Positions 24,506 to 34,284 of a stretch of 64,000 bases of DNA are shown here, one piece after another. Source of the stretch: Sphingobacterium endophyticum (GTDB lineage Bacteria; Bacteroidota; Bacteroidia; Sphingobacteriales; Sphingobacteriaceae). Both the position numbers and the translations under genes were made by a program. Within the stretch, counting starts at the first letter, position 1. Each line of letters opens with the position of its first letter. Below the pieces are notes generated by a model. That model was given only the letters and a program-made list of their open reading frames with translations. It was not told where the DNA came from and did not search any database. The stretch is from the NCBI RefSeq assembly GCF_009733535.1, contig NZ_ML771899.1:507834-571833 (forward strand). Direction: 5' to 3'.

Positions 24506-26992
24506 ATGAAACTAATTAAAACCTTAAGTATCTGTGGAATTCTTTTGGCAGCCAGCCACCTGAATGCCCAAGAGAAAAATTTGGAAGTAAAATGGGACTT
24601 CAATGAAAACTATAATCCTAAGGATAATTTGGCATTGAAAATCATTGTCAAGAACAATGACCCGCAAAACTTAAACCTGAAAGGTTACAACCTTTGGTTT
24701 AACTCCATGTATCCTATTGAAGAGAAAACGGTTGAATCCTATTCCATTCACAATCGGAATGGAAACCTCTATTCGATTGATTTTACTGATAATTCTGTTA
24801 TTAAAGGAAGGGATTCCTTGGTTATTGATTACAAATCACCATATCCTATTACACATACCTCCTTGACACCAAATGGATTTTACCTGCAGAGCCGGAGTAA
24901 TCCCAAGGAGATTATTAATATCGGACATCCAACGGTGATGCCTTTGCATATCACCGCTCAAGAGCAGAATAAGTTTCTAAGTGACCTTTTCGAAAAAAAT
25001 GCAGCTAGAGTAACAAAAGGTGAGCAGCTAATCCTTCCAACCCCGGCAGACCTTAAAATGGGTAGCGGGCACTACAAATTTAATTCGCAGGTAGGATACT
25101 ACATCCACGAGCATTTTAATTTTGAAATTACGCCCTTTAAACAATTAGCCGAACAGCTTAAGCAATACACATTTGTAAGTCAGGATCAAAAGGATGCTGC
25201 AATAAAGATCCTATATAAAAAGGACCTTGGAAAAGAAGCATACAACTTGAAGGTAGATGCAAAAGGTGTCACTATTGAGGCTTCGGAAGGTGCAGGTGCA
25301 TTTTATGCCTTGCAGTCGATAAAATCTATGTTGACCGCCAGCCAATTAAAAGGAGAAGGGGAGATTGTTCTTACATATCTTGAGGTAAAAGATGAGCCAA
25401 GGTTTGAATACCGGGGTTTTATGATGGATATTGCAAGGAATTTTAAAGACCTGGGCACAATCAAGAAATATATTGATGTGATGGGTCAGTATAAGATCAA
25501 TAAGTTGCATCTGCATTTCATCGATGATGAAGGTTGGCGTCTGGAAATACCTTCTTTGCCAGAGTTGACTGAAATAGGTTCAAAGAGGTCGCCATATTAC
25601 CAAGATGGAACGAGCATTCAACCGGCTTACGGTTCCGGTACGCAAGTTACGGAAGGGCACTTCCTAACGAAAGCTCAATTCCAGGAACTATTGAAATATG
25701 CGGCATCAAAATATATCACGATTATTCCCGAGATTGAAACCCCTGGCCATGCACGGGCAGCGATAAAATCGATGGAAACTCGTTATAACCGTCTGATGAA
25801 AGCAGGAAAGACAAAGGAAGCGGAGGAATTCTTGCTTTATGAGGCTGCAGATAAATCTGAATACAGCTCTGCACAGTATTGGGACGATAATGTAATGAAT
25901 CCCGCATTGCCCTCTGTTTACCACTTTTTAGACGTTGTCTTGGAAGATATCAAGAAAATGTATGAGGAGGTCGGCTTAAAGCTTCAGGTAGTTTCTATGG
26001 GCGGTGATGAAGTTCCTGCGGGTTCATGGGAAAAATCGCCTGCAATTCAAGAATTAATGAAGAAGGAGGGTTTAAGCACCGTCTACGATGTTTGGCCATA
26101 TTATGTGCGCAAAGTGAATGAAATCTGTGCGTCGAAAGGTATTATCATGGAAGGCTGGGAAGAATTCGGAATGGTTAATAAGGGCAAGGGTATGGTTGTC
26201 AACGAACAGTTGACAAATTTGAATATGCAATTGGACGTATGGAATAATGTAATTGGAGGAGGGCATGAGGATTTGGTTTATAAACTGGCGAATGCGGGTT
26301 ATAAAACCATCTTTATCAGTGCCGCTAATTTCTATTTGGATATGGTGTGGGACAAGGACTTTAGGGAACATGGTTTGAAGTGGGCAGCGATCTCCGACCT
26401 ATACCATTCTTTCTCCTTATTGCCGGAGGACTTTTTCTCCAATATGGCCATTACTGAGCCTGGCCAAAAATTGGAAAAAGACTACATTGCCTCTAAAGTC
26501 CGATTGACTGAAAAAGGAAAATCTAATCTCTTAGGGGTAAAAGCTGCATTGTGGGCAGAAACGGTTCTAGATCCAGAAAGAATGGACTATATGATCTTCC
26601 CACGTTTATATGCACTTTCTGAACGTGCTTGGGCCCCTAAAAGGACATGGGAACCCGAAGCAAGGTTTGATAAAAAAGCTTTCGCTCAATCCTACGCAGA
26701 TTTTGTTAATAAAGTTGGTTTGCACGAACTTCCAAAATTGGAACTGATTGCCGATGGTTTTAACTATCGCTTACCTTCAGTTGGTGTTTCTCAAAAAGCA
26801 GACAAACTGTTGGCGAATATCGAATATCCTGGATTCGATATCTACTATACCGAGGACGGAACTGAACCCAAAGTTGGATCAAAAAAATTCCCTACAGAAG
26901 GATTGAAAGTGAAAGCCGGTGATAAAATTAATTTCGCGGTTATCGATGATAAAGGTAGGGTAGGGCGAGTTTCTACATTTGCTGTACAATAG
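24506..26992 (+). CDS. GH20 beta-N-acetylhexosaminidase
   Basis: An 828-residue exported glycoside hydrolase. A signal peptide covers residues 1-22 (cleavage near LNAQ). A CHB_HEX-like beta-sandwich (25-160), a GH20b domain (170-295) and the GH20 TIM barrel follow. The barrel shows HLHFIDDEGWRLEIP (335-349), PEIETPGHARA (408-418) and the catalytic Asp501-Glu502 in MGGDEVPAG. A C-terminal CHB_HEX_C-like domain ends the protein. It releases terminal GlcNAc/GalNAc from chitin-derived or glycoprotein glycans in the periplasm or outside. It is monocistronic, followed by a bidirectional terminator, and is the first chromosomal gene after the island. Confidence 0.93.
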   Translation: MKLIKTLSICGILLAASHLNAQEKNLEVKWDFNENYNPKDNLALKIIVKNNDPQNLNLKGYNLWFNSMYPIEEKTVESYSIHNRNGNLYSIDFTDNSVIKGRDSLVIDYKSPYPITHTSLTPNGFYLQSRSNPKEIINIGHPTVMPLHITAQEQNKFLSDLFEKNAARVTKGEQLILPTPADLKMGSGHYKFNSQVGYYIHEHFNFEITPFKQLAEQLKQYTFVSQDQKDAAIKILYKKDLGKEAYNLKVDAKGVTIEASEGAGAFYALQSIKSMLTASQLKGEGEIVLTYLEVKDEPRFEYRGFMMDIARNFKDLGTIKKYIDVMGQYKINKLHLHFIDDEGWRLEIPSLPELTEIGSKRSPYYQDGTSIQPAYGSGTQVTEGHFLTKAQFQELLKYAASKYITIIPEIETPGHARAAIKSMETRYNRLMKAGKTKEAEEFLLYEAADKSEYSSAQYWDDNVMNPALPSVYHFLDVVLEDIKKMYEEVGLKLQVVSMGGDEVPAGSWEKSPAIQELMKKEGLSTVYDVWPYYVRKVNEICASKGIIMEGWEEFGMVNKGKGMVVNEQLTNLNMQLDVWNNVIGGGHEDLVYKLANAGYKTIFISAANFYLDMVWDKDFREHGLKWAAISDLYHSFSLLPEDFFSNMAITEPGQKLEKDYIASKVRLTEKGKSNLLGVKAALWAETVLDPERMDYMIFPRLYALSERAWAPKRTWEPEARFDKKAFAQSYADFVNKVGLHELPKLELIADGFNYRLPSVGVSQKADKLLANIEYPGFDIYYTEDGTEPKVGSKKFPTEGLKVKAGDKINFAVIDDKGRVGRVSTFAVQ

Positions 26993-27015
26993 AAGAAAGG
27001 GATATTTTGTTTTAA

Positions 27016-27053
27016 AAAACTCCGATTGATCAGTCTGCAATCGGAGTTTTTCT
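27016..27053. terminator. bidirectional intrinsic terminator
   Basis: Two perfect 13-base arms (AAAACTCCGATTG and its complement) around a 9-base loop, with T-runs on both strands. It separates the convergent hexosaminidase and methyltransferase genes. Confidence 0.8.
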
Positions 27054-27070
27054 GTAAAAGGTCAACTCTT

Positions 27071-27787
27071 TTATTTCCTAAAACCAACAAAAGACGCAAA
27101 ACACAAATTCTTGTGTAATACATCCACCTGTTTAAAACCAACTTTTTCCAACAAATTTAATTGATATACCAATGGCCTAGGTGAGTCCTCTTTTTCTATG
27201 TAGGCAAATACATGCTCCTGGTAGGATCTGTCTTTTAGTTGTGTCAAAAAATCACCATATCGATCATAATAAATCAATTCTTGCATCTTAGGACTACTTT
27301 GTTCCACCATATCCAAAATCCAGATGCTTCCTCCTTTTTTCAATAAGCTATACAATTTTTGAAAGGTAGATTCCCAATCCTGGTCATCCCTCAAATGGTG
27401 CAGCACCATAGTTGCAATAATTACATCATATTTTTCAGCCTCTAAATCAACGGTCCTGAAATCTCCCTTAAAGATATTGACTTCGCCTGTTGTATGTTCC
27501 AATACTCTTTGTTTTGCTCGGTCAAGCATATTCTGGCTAAGGTCCACCAAATCTACATTGACTTGATTGTTGGTTTTCATCAAAGTCTTAATAGCATAAT
27601 TTCCAGCACCACATCCAATATCCAAAAGATGCTTAAGATTGGGGTAAACTTTTTTAATACCATCCGTTATCAGCTCCATATTGAATACAGCATCCAACGT
27701 GTTTGCTTGACTCGTATTCAGATCCGAAAATCGCTCTACATCCGCATCAAAACGTTGTTCAATTTCTTCAAGTGTTGATTTGTTCAT
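27071..27787 (-). CDS. class I SAM-dependent methyltransferase
   Basis: A 238-residue methyltransferase, starting at the ATG that gives MNKSTLEEIEQ; an upstream ATG at 27823 would add 12 residues that look non-coding. Motif I is LDIGCGAGNY, followed by an acidic strand end DLVDLS and the post-motif MVLHHLRDD typical of small-molecule or ubiquinone-type (UbiE/Tam-like) methyltransferases. There is no membrane segment. The substrate cannot be inferred and no pathway neighbours help. Confidence 0.85.
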   Translation of the reverse strand: MNKSTLEEIEQRFDADVERFSDLNTSQANTLDAVFNMELITDGIKKVYPNLKHLLDIGCGAGNYAIKTLMKTNNQVNVDLVDLSQNMLDRAKQRVLEHTTGEVNIFKGDFRTVDLEAEKYDVIIATMVLHHLRDDQDWESTFQKLYSLLKKGGSIWILDMVEQSSPKMQELIYYDRYGDFLTQLKDRSYQEHVFAYIEKEDSPRPLVYQLNLLEKVGFKQVDVLHKNLCFASFVGFRK

Positions 27788-27864
27788 GTGATTTGTTTTG
27801 TAAATCAATTGAATACTGCTCAATGATCTATTAAAAATACTAATTTAATAAACAGCTTATAAAT

Positions 27865-27892
27865 AAAAAAGTCGTCCAATTTGGACGACTTT
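27865..27892 (-). terminator. intrinsic terminator of the 27906 gene
   Basis: Perfect 12-base arms AAAGTCGTCCAA and TTGGACGACTTT, followed on the minus strand by a T-run. Confidence 0.8.
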
Positions 27893-27905
27893 CCTGCTTT
27901 TGATT

Positions 27906-28625
27906 TTAAAATTCTTTAAATTTTTCCGGTTCCATTTCCGTAAAGGAGGCTACTTTTTGATAGGTGATACTATCTGAACTAGCCTTAAACGTTGTTGGTA
28001 GGATCAAACCGTTCCCAATATCTTTATAGCCATTAACAAGATAGCTCTTGTTGTCAAGATCAATTCTCTTAACCAATCCAGATTCTTCACTCACATAGAA
28101 ACTGCCTGAATTTCCCAAAAAATTTGAGAACTCTAGTTTTTGTAGTTTTTCAGCATTGATTATCTTATTGCTGGATTGTGGACTAATATTAGAAGACATG
28201 ATACTGATAGGCAATGAAAGCACCTTCAAGTCTATGTTGTATTGCCCAATAAGATCTGGTAATACTTCTTTGTATTCCTGAATAGATACCTCCGCTCCAT
28301 TTTCATCATATACATGGCTCAACTTTTGGTTTTGAACATTCAAAAGTGCTACCACATTTTCATTGTTCAAGGTACCTTCGAAACGAACATTTCCAGATTG
28401 CTTATCCAAAAGGAATTTTCTGCTTCCGCTAATGCTTGGGTATTTGCTGTTTCCCGAAACGGTAAACATGATGTACTTCGTACTCTCCCATTTGTTTTTA
28501 CCTCCAACACCAGTCCATATCTTTTCAACGATGCTATTAGACTGTGCTAATATCATGGCTGGCGCAAATGTAAAGACCGTAAATATTAAATAGATATAGA
28601 AAACTATATTCTTCTGTTTTTTCAT
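27906..28625 (-). CDS. conserved secreted protein, function unknown
   Basis: A 239-residue protein beginning MKKQKNIVFYIYLIFTVF, a signal peptide that ends near MILAQ. An upstream in-frame ATG at 28691 would add 22 residues before the signal peptide and is unlikely. The mature part is rich in beta strands with phrases such as YEWENTKYI-like WESTKYIMF and GSRKFLLDKQSGNVRFEG, seen in Bacteroidota envelope proteins of unknown function that resemble outer-membrane lipoprotein-sorting folds. It is monocistronic with its own terminator. Confidence 0.7.
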   Translation of the reverse strand: MKKQKNIVFYIYLIFTVFTFAPAMILAQSNSIVEKIWTGVGGKNKWESTKYIMFTVSGNSKYPSISGSRKFLLDKQSGNVRFEGTLNNENVVALLNVQNQKLSHVYDENGAEVSIQEYKEVLPDLIGQYNIDLKVLSLPISIMSSNISPQSSNKIINAEKLQKLEFSNFLGNSGSFYVSEESGLVKRIDLDNKSYLVNGYKDIGNGLILPTTFKASSDSITYQKVASFTEMEPEKFKEF

Positions 28626-28766
28626 AATACTAATTTTTGAAATAATAAGAGTGGGTTTCACTACGTGCAATAGATTGCAAACCAAAATCAAATTGGGAAT
28701 GATTGGATTATGCTGTACGTATGTGCCTTGTGTTTCATAACTACCTAATTATCAAAAACAATACCA

Positions 28767-29255
28767 TTAATATTTTTTGTGAATTAATGCCATTTGAATC
28801 GCCGTAATGGCAGCTTCTTCACCCTTATTACCATGTTTACCCCCAGCTCTATCTAAGGCTTGTTGTTCATTATCTGTTGTCAGCACGCCAAATATGACTG
28901 GTTTATTATATTTTAATCCAACATTTGCGACGCCATTTGCCACTGCATCACAGATAAAATCAAAATGCCGGGTCTCGCCCTGAATGACACAGCCTAAAGT
29001 GATAACTGCATCTAAATCTTTATTTCGCAATGCAATATCACTACCTGAAATCAATTCATAGCTTCCAGGAACTTCAATCAACTCAATGTTTTCCTCTGTT
29101 GCTCCATGGTCTAATAATCCTTGATACGCGCCATTCAATAAGGCTCCTGTAATCTGAGCATTCCATTGTGAAACCACAATCGCAAACTTTAGATTTTCAG
29201 CATTGCCAACCTGTAAATGTGAAAAGTCTGAAAGATTTTTTAAGCTACTTGACAT
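28767..29255 (-). CDS. ribH: 6,7-dimethyl-8-ribityllumazine synthase
   Basis: A 162-residue enzyme of the penultimate riboflavin step, joining the ribitylaminouracil and dihydroxybutanone phosphate. Family features visible: FAIVVSQWNAQITGALLNGA (residues 24-43), VPGSYELISGSDIAL (62-76), GCVIQGETRHFDFICDAV (88-105, with catalytic His97) and PVIFGVLTTDNEQQALDRAG. The length is normal. It lies downstream of the TPR gene behind that gene's terminator. AGGAGG-like sequence is present but 24 bases from the ATG. Confidence 0.97.
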   Translation of the reverse strand: MSSSLKNLSDFSHLQVGNAENLKFAIVVSQWNAQITGALLNGAYQGLLDHGATEENIELIEVPGSYELISGSDIALRNKDLDAVITLGCVIQGETRHFDFICDAVANGVANVGLKYNKPVIFGVLTTDNEQQALDRAGGKHGNKGEEAAITAIQMALIHKKY

Positions 29256-29300
29256 AAGTTTGTATTAATATATACCTTCCTCCAAAAAAATGAAGAATGA

Positions 29301-29326
29301 AAAAAGGGCTACCTTTTGGCAGCCCT
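29301..29326 (-). terminator. intrinsic terminator of the TPR gene
   Basis: On the minus strand GGGCTGCC-AAAA-GGTAGCCC followed by TTTTTT; one G-T pair in the stem. Confidence 0.8.
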
Positions 29327-29382
29327 CAAAGTTAATTAAAATATTTTTGTTGATTAAGCTTTGACCTTAAATGCAAGAGAAA

Positions 29383-30060
29383 CTACTGTTGCTTTGCTTG
29401 AACGCGTGCAATAAAGCTGTCAATGGTAGTAGACTCAGAACTTTCTGGATACTCATCTCTGATTTTTTGATAAGTAGCCTCAGCATTCTTGTAATCTTGT
29501 AATTCTTCATAAACTAAACCAAGTTTCTTTAAGAAAAGTGGAGTCGTGTAGGCATTGCTGCTTTTCTCAGCTGCTTTCTTATAGTAGTTAGAAGCTTTAT
29601 CATAAATCTTCTCTTCGGAATATGCATCGCCTAATAATCCGATAACTAATGGATCAAGAACTTCGCTGCCTGTCTCTGAATATTGTTCCAGATATTTAAT
29701 GGCTTCTTTGAAATTCTTTTGACGTAAATAAAGTCCTCCTAAATATGCATTGGCAATATTTGCTGATTTAGTGTTGGAATATTCATCTGAAATTTCTTTG
29801 AATCCAGGAAATGATCCATCACCATCAATTGCTTTTTTCTGTAAAGAGTCAATCGTTGCATAATATTCCGCTTGATACATTTGGTTAGCTGCCTTTTCTG
29901 CTCTTGGCGCTAAATATAGTTTTTGGTATCCAAAATATAATAGAATCAATACCACGATTCCTGCTACTATAAAGATGATACTCTTCTCATTTTCTTGAAA
30001 AAATGACTTCTTTGGACCTGTTCTCACCGCTGAAGGACCGTTTTGATTATTTTGTGACAT
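29383..30060 (-). CDS. TPR protein anchored in the inner membrane
   Basis: A 225-residue protein. One transmembrane helix at residues 28-46 (SIIFIVAGIVVLILLYFGY) follows a short polar N-terminus, so the body faces the periplasm. Four TPR-like helical hairpins cover about 95-215 (AYLGGLYLRQKNFKEAIKYL, LLGDAYSEEKIYDKASNYY, LKKLGLVYEELQDYKNAEA). The layout resembles YfgM-type ancillary proteins. No partner can be named. A consensus promoter (30087-30117) precedes it. Confidence 0.85.
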   Translation of the reverse strand: MSQNNQNGPSAVRTGPKKSFFQENEKSIIFIVAGIVVLILLYFGYQKLYLAPRAEKAANQMYQAEYYATIDSLQKKAIDGDGSFPGFKEISDEYSNTKSANIANAYLGGLYLRQKNFKEAIKYLEQYSETGSEVLDPLVIGLLGDAYSEEKIYDKASNYYKKAAEKSSNAYTTPLFLKKLGLVYEELQDYKNAEATYQKIRDEYPESSESTTIDSFIARVQAKQQ

Positions 30061-30086
30061 TCTTAGTTTTAATAGATTACGGAACG

Positions 30087-30117
30087 CAAAAATACACTTT
30101 TAAAGATTACTTGCAAT
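30087..30117 (-). promoter_or_regulatory. promoter of the TPR gene
   Basis: On the minus strand a TATTTTTG -7 box (30087-30094) has a TTG box 19 bases upstream. It lies 26 bases before the ATG. Confidence 0.65.
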
Positions 30118-30142
30118 AATTTAGAAAAAATATTTAATAGCC

Positions 30143-32068
30143 TTATGGATTGATATTAACTAACTTTTCTTTGTCCAATTGCTCGTATATGGAGTTTTGA
30201 CTTTTGAATTCAGGGACCATCACTTTCATTTGACGGACAATATTTATATTATTGTTGCTCTCTAGTTCCTTTGAAAGAGCATGTATTTCTGTTTTTACCA
30301 ATTCAAAATCATTCTCACGAACTTTCGCAATCATGATCTTTTCATGGTGGGTCGGCATTGTGTTCTCAAGGTCATTCAATAACTCTTCATACAGTTTTTC
30401 CCCCGGTCTCAGGCCTGTAAATTTAATGTCGATATCCTTAAAGGGTGTAAAGCCTGAAAGACGAATCATTTTCTTGGCAAGATCAACGATCTTAACGGAC
30501 TTACCCATGTCGAATACAAAGATCTCGCCGCCATTCCCCATATTGCCTGCTTCAATAACCAATTGGCAAGCTTCAGGGATAGTCATAAAATACCGTGTAA
30601 TATCAGGATGGGTAACTGTAACCGGACCGCCTTTTTCAATCTGATCCTTAAATCTTGGAATAACCGAACCATTTGATCCCAATACATTTCCAAACCTGGT
30701 CGTGATAAATCGAGTCGATTTAATCCCATTAACTGTTGTAAGGAAATTATTTAATGATTGTACATATTTCTCAGCAATTCGCTTGGTTGCACCCATTACA
30801 TTCGTAGGATTGACTGCTTTATCTGTGGATACAAAGACAAATTTTTGAACATCAAATTCAACAGCTAAATTTGATAACAGATAGGTGCCAAATACATTGG
30901 TTTTTACACCCTCACTAGGGTGGTTCTCCATCATCGGTACATGCTTGTACGCTGCAGCATGATAGACGTAATGGGGCTTGAAGGTCTCAAATAATAACCG
31001 CATTCTTTCTTCGCTCCGGATGTCTGCAATGTAGGTATGATATATTTGATTCTTGAATTGATCCTGTAAATCTAGTTGTAGGTTATGTAACGGAGATTCT
31101 GCCTGATCACATAAGATGATCATTTGGGGTTCATATTTGCCCAATTGCTTGGATATCTCACTCCCGATTGATCCTGCTGCTCCTGTTACCAATACACGTT
31201 TTCCCCGTAATTGATCCAATAGCTTTTCATTCGATATTTGAATAGGTGCACGCTCCAATAGATCCTCAATTTTGATCTGTTTGATTTGTGCAGGGGATAG
31301 GTCTCCATTGATGATTTTACTTACTGGAGGTAATGTCAAGACAGTAACATTGTTCTCCAAAGCCTCATCAATAATTTTATTTTTCACATCAATATCGATG
31401 TTTGAGGAAGCAATGATTAATTCGTCAACACCAAATTTATTTACTGCCCTCAAGAAATCTTTGGAACAGTAGATCTTCAATCCATCAATAGATTTTCCAA
31501 TCTTTTCATCATTATCATCGATATACGCAACAATGGTCTTTTCTGAACGAAAATCATGTTCAAAAGTCCTTTTTACAGCAATCCCTAAATCACCAGCTCC
31601 ATAAACAATGGCGTTTTTCCTGCCATTACGGGTAGATTTGGTGTACTGAAAGAAGATCTTGATACAGGTACGGTAGGTCGTTAAACCTGTAAATGCAAAT
31701 AATGCATAGATAATGATCAGGTTAGTCGGGATATTAAGTGGGATTTGTAACGCAATAAATATCAGTTTAGCAATAAACATGATAATGGAGGTAAACACAA
31801 TAGTCGATAATATTCGAATAGAATCTACGGCTGATGTGTACCTTACGATGCCACTATATAGCTTAAATACTAGAAATGAAATTGAAGTAAGTGCCATGCA
31901 GAATAAGAACTCAATCGAAAAGTCCGTTTTCGAGAAGGAATCTACATTGAAATTATTATAAAGCGTGAAGGCGAGTAGAAAAGCGCAGGCAGATACAGCA
32001 ATGTCAAACATGAAAATAATCCATCTAGGAACTATCTTTATGTGATTCAACGGCTTAATTATTTTCAT
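30143..32068 (-). CDS. UDP-sugar 4,6-dehydratase/epimerase (CapD/PglF type)
   Basis: A 641-residue membrane protein. About four transmembrane helices occupy residues 12-135, then a nucleotide-binding Rossmann-like domain (GAGDLGIAVKRTF, near 157) and a large extended-SDR domain starting VLVTGAAGSIGSEISKQL (near 292) with YKHVPMMENHP in the active-site region. Relatives dehydrate UDP-GlcNAc at C4/C6 to make precursors of surface polysaccharides or protein glycans. A -7 box (TATATTTG, minus strand, 32126-32133) lies upstream. The product sugar is not determined by the sequence. Confidence 0.9.
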   Translation of the reverse strand: MKIIKPLNHIKIVPRWIIFMFDIAVSACAFLLAFTLYNNFNVDSFSKTDFSIEFLFCMALTSISFLVFKLYSGIVRYTSAVDSIRILSTIVFTSIIMFIAKLIFIALQIPLNIPTNLIIIYALFAFTGLTTYRTCIKIFFQYTKSTRNGRKNAIVYGAGDLGIAVKRTFEHDFRSEKTIVAYIDDNDEKIGKSIDGLKIYCSKDFLRAVNKFGVDELIIASSNIDIDVKNKIIDEALENNVTVLTLPPVSKIINGDLSPAQIKQIKIEDLLERAPIQISNEKLLDQLRGKRVLVTGAAGSIGSEISKQLGKYEPQMIILCDQAESPLHNLQLDLQDQFKNQIYHTYIADIRSEERMRLLFETFKPHYVYHAAAYKHVPMMENHPSEGVKTNVFGTYLLSNLAVEFDVQKFVFVSTDKAVNPTNVMGATKRIAEKYVQSLNNFLTTVNGIKSTRFITTRFGNVLGSNGSVIPRFKDQIEKGGPVTVTHPDITRYFMTIPEACQLVIEAGNMGNGGEIFVFDMGKSVKIVDLAKKMIRLSGFTPFKDIDIKFTGLRPGEKLYEELLNDLENTMPTHHEKIMIAKVRENDFELVKTEIHALSKELESNNNINIVRQMKVMVPEFKSQNSIYEQLDKEKLVNINP

Positions 32069-32125
32069 CGTAACGGGTTAGTTTGTAAACTTACGATTAA
32101 TACAGTTTAATAATCTAATAATAAT

Positions 32126-32133
32126 CAAATATA
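32126..32133 (-). promoter_or_regulatory. -7 box of the dehydratase gene
   Basis: TATATTTG on the minus strand, 57 bases upstream of the ATG, in the divergent spacer shared with the alanine dehydrogenase gene. Confidence 0.5.
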
Positions 32134-32197
32134 ATCGTTTAAGCTTTATTTCTTGAAATATTATTACGTATTTTTAACTTGCATTATATTTACGTAA

Positions 32198-33409
32198 ATG
32201 ATAAATGTATCAAAGTTAGCCCAAGAAGGGATACTACAACCTAAAGAAGCATTACTGTCTAAGGAGAGGAAAAAAGGGAGTTTAATCATCGGTATACCTA
32301 AGGAAAACACCTTTCAGGAAAATCGTGTAGCCTTAACTCCTTTGTCCGTTGGTCTTTTGGTGGAAAACGGCCATGAAATCATCTTGGAATCTGGAGCGGG
32401 AAATGCATCCAATTTTTTGGACCATCATTATAGCGAACAGGGTGCCCGAATTGTGCATGATAAAAAAGAGGTGTTTAAAGCTGATATCATCATTAAAATA
32501 TCGAGCCCTACGCTGAAGGAAATTGATCTGATGAGAAACAGACAAGTGCTTTTTAGCTCACAGCAACCTTCATTAATGAGTATTGAGGTGCTAAAAGCCT
32601 TAATGAAAAAGCAAGTTACCGCCCTTTCATTCGAATATTTGCAGGATGAAGGTGGTCATCTTTCTGTCGTTCGAGCAATGAGTGAAATTGTGGGTGCCAC
32701 GTCGGTACTGATTGCGGCAGAATATCTTTCAAATGTTTTTGATGGGAAGGGATTAATGTTGGGAGGGGTCACTGGTGTTCCACCAACGGAGATGGTGATT
32801 ATCGGAGCCGGAACGGTTGGCGAATTTGCGGCTAGGACAGCAATCGCTTTGGGGGCTCAGGTAAAAGTATTTGATAGTTCGGTGTACAGGCTCAGAAGGC
32901 TACAGAGTAATGTAGGAAGCCGGGTATTTACATCAGTCATCCAACCCATTGTGCTAAATAAAGCCGTACGTACTTGTGATGTCGTTATCGGTGCTGTAAG
33001 AGCTAAAAATGGGAGAACGCCTTGTCTAATTTCTGAGGATACAGTCTCCAAAATGAAACCTAATTCTGTTCTGATCGATGTAAGTATTGACCAAGGTGGA
33101 TGCTTTGAAACTTCCGAGGTAACGAACCACGAAAAACCAACCTTTAGAAAATATGACGTTATTCATTATTGCGTGCCGAATATCGCTTCTAGAGTAGCAC
33201 GAACCGCAACTTATGCGCTTACCAATATATTTACTCCAATTCTTCTAGAAATTGGTGAGTCCGGTGGTATGAACAATATGATCTGGGCTAATCAAGGTAT
33301 CCGAAGTGCAATTTATATCTATCATGGAAATTTAACCAACAAAGACATGAGCGAAAAGTTTCAAGTTCCTTGTAAAGATCTGAATCTAATCGTTATGGCG
33401 AATTTATAA
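32198..33409 (+). CDS. ald: alanine dehydrogenase
   Basis: A 403-residue NAD-dependent dehydrogenase interconverting alanine and pyruvate plus ammonia. The N-terminal catalytic part shows IGIPKENTFQENRVALTP (residues 32-49) and the NAD-binding Rossmann motif is VIIGAGTVGEFAARTAIALG (near 200-220), followed by the family phrase SVLIDVSIDQGGCFETS and HYCVPNIASRVARTATYAL. It is about 30 residues longer at the N-terminus than classical Ald, as in other Bacteroidota homologues. It is divergent from the sugar dehydratase gene and followed after three bases by the esterase gene. Confidence 0.9.
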   Translation: MINVSKLAQEGILQPKEALLSKERKKGSLIIGIPKENTFQENRVALTPLSVGLLVENGHEIILESGAGNASNFLDHHYSEQGARIVHDKKEVFKADIIIKISSPTLKEIDLMRNRQVLFSSQQPSLMSIEVLKALMKKQVTALSFEYLQDEGGHLSVVRAMSEIVGATSVLIAAEYLSNVFDGKGLMLGGVTGVPPTEMVIIGAGTVGEFAARTAIALGAQVKVFDSSVYRLRRLQSNVGSRVFTSVIQPIVLNKAVRTCDVVIGAVRAKNGRTPCLISEDTVSKMKPNSVLIDVSIDQGGCFETSEVTNHEKPTFRKYDVIHYCVPNIASRVARTATYALTNIFTPILLEIGESGGMNNMIWANQGIRSAIYIYHGNLTNKDMSEKFQVPCKDLNLIVMANL

Positions 33410-33412
33410 ACT

Positions 33413-34279
33413 ATGAAAAAATACCTAATCCTATTTGTTTTAAGCATGATTGCATGGCATACCAAAGCCCAAGATACCGGGCAGATGAGATACTTATATG
33501 GTACCAAAGAAATACCGAAGTCTAAAGTAAAAGTTGACAAACTTGAAGAACTTGATAAACCAAAACTCTATGTTCACAAAGCAAAGCTGGAAAAGAAAGA
33601 CCTAGTGTTCTTGGTAATTCCTGGTGGTGGTTATGCAGGTGTAGCCATAAATCATGAAGGTCATGATGTTGCCAAACGTTTGAATGATTTGGGATATTCG
33701 GCCTATGTTTTATTCTATCGATTGCCAAAAGCTGATCTGATGGAGGATAAGCGCTTTGGACCTTTGCAGGATGCGCAATATGCCATCGCTCAAATTCGTG
33801 AGGAAAATCCCGGAAAACAGGTTGCCGTTATCGGTTTTTCAGCCGGCGGACATCTTGCTGGAACGCTTTCAAACTTTTTTGAAAAACCGCAAACTGAAGA
33901 ACTCGCCAATGCAAATTTAAGACCTGATTATTCCATTCTTTGCTATCCTGTTCTTTCTATGGATGATGCAATTACTCATGGTGGATCTAAGCAAAATCTG
34001 ATAGGACCTGATGTTAAACCTGAGGATGTTGAGCTGTTCTCCTTGGAAAAACAGGTAGATGAAACCAATCAACCGACATTCTTAATGAGCGCAAAAGATG
34101 ATAAGGCAGTTCCAATTGCAAATAGCTATAACTACCAAAAAGCATTAAACACGTATAATATTCCTAACACATTATTTACCTATGAAGAAGGTGGACATGG
34201 ATTTGGATTGATTAACAAGACTGACAGCAGGGATTGGTTTGCTACCATGATCGATTGGTTGAAAACAGTCAAAAAATAA
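33413..34279 (+). CDS. secreted alpha/beta-hydrolase (acetyl-xylan-esterase-like)
   Basis: A 288-residue exported hydrolase with a signal peptide (residues 1-19, ending HTKAQD). The oxyanion segment is PGGGYAGVAINHEG, the nucleophile elbow GFSAGGHLAG, and the acid/His region FLMSAKDDKAVP...GGHGFGL. This matches BD-FAE/acetyl-esterase-type hydrolases that act on esterified sugars. It follows ald by three bases, so both may share a transcript, though a functional link is not obvious. Its terminator lies inside the 3' end of the convergent ABC gene. Confidence 0.85.
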   Translation: MKKYLILFVLSMIAWHTKAQDTGQMRYLYGTKEIPKSKVKVDKLEELDKPKLYVHKAKLEKKDLVFLVIPGGGYAGVAINHEGHDVAKRLNDLGYSAYVLFYRLPKADLMEDKRFGPLQDAQYAIAQIREENPGKQVAVIGFSAGGHLAGTLSNFFEKPQTEELANANLRPDYSILCYPVLSMDDAITHGGSKQNLIGPDVKPEDVELFSLEKQVDETNQPTFLMSAKDDKAVPIANSYNYQKALNTYNIPNTLFTYEEGGHGFGLINKTDSRDWFATMIDWLKTVKK

Positions 34280-34284
34280 ATTTC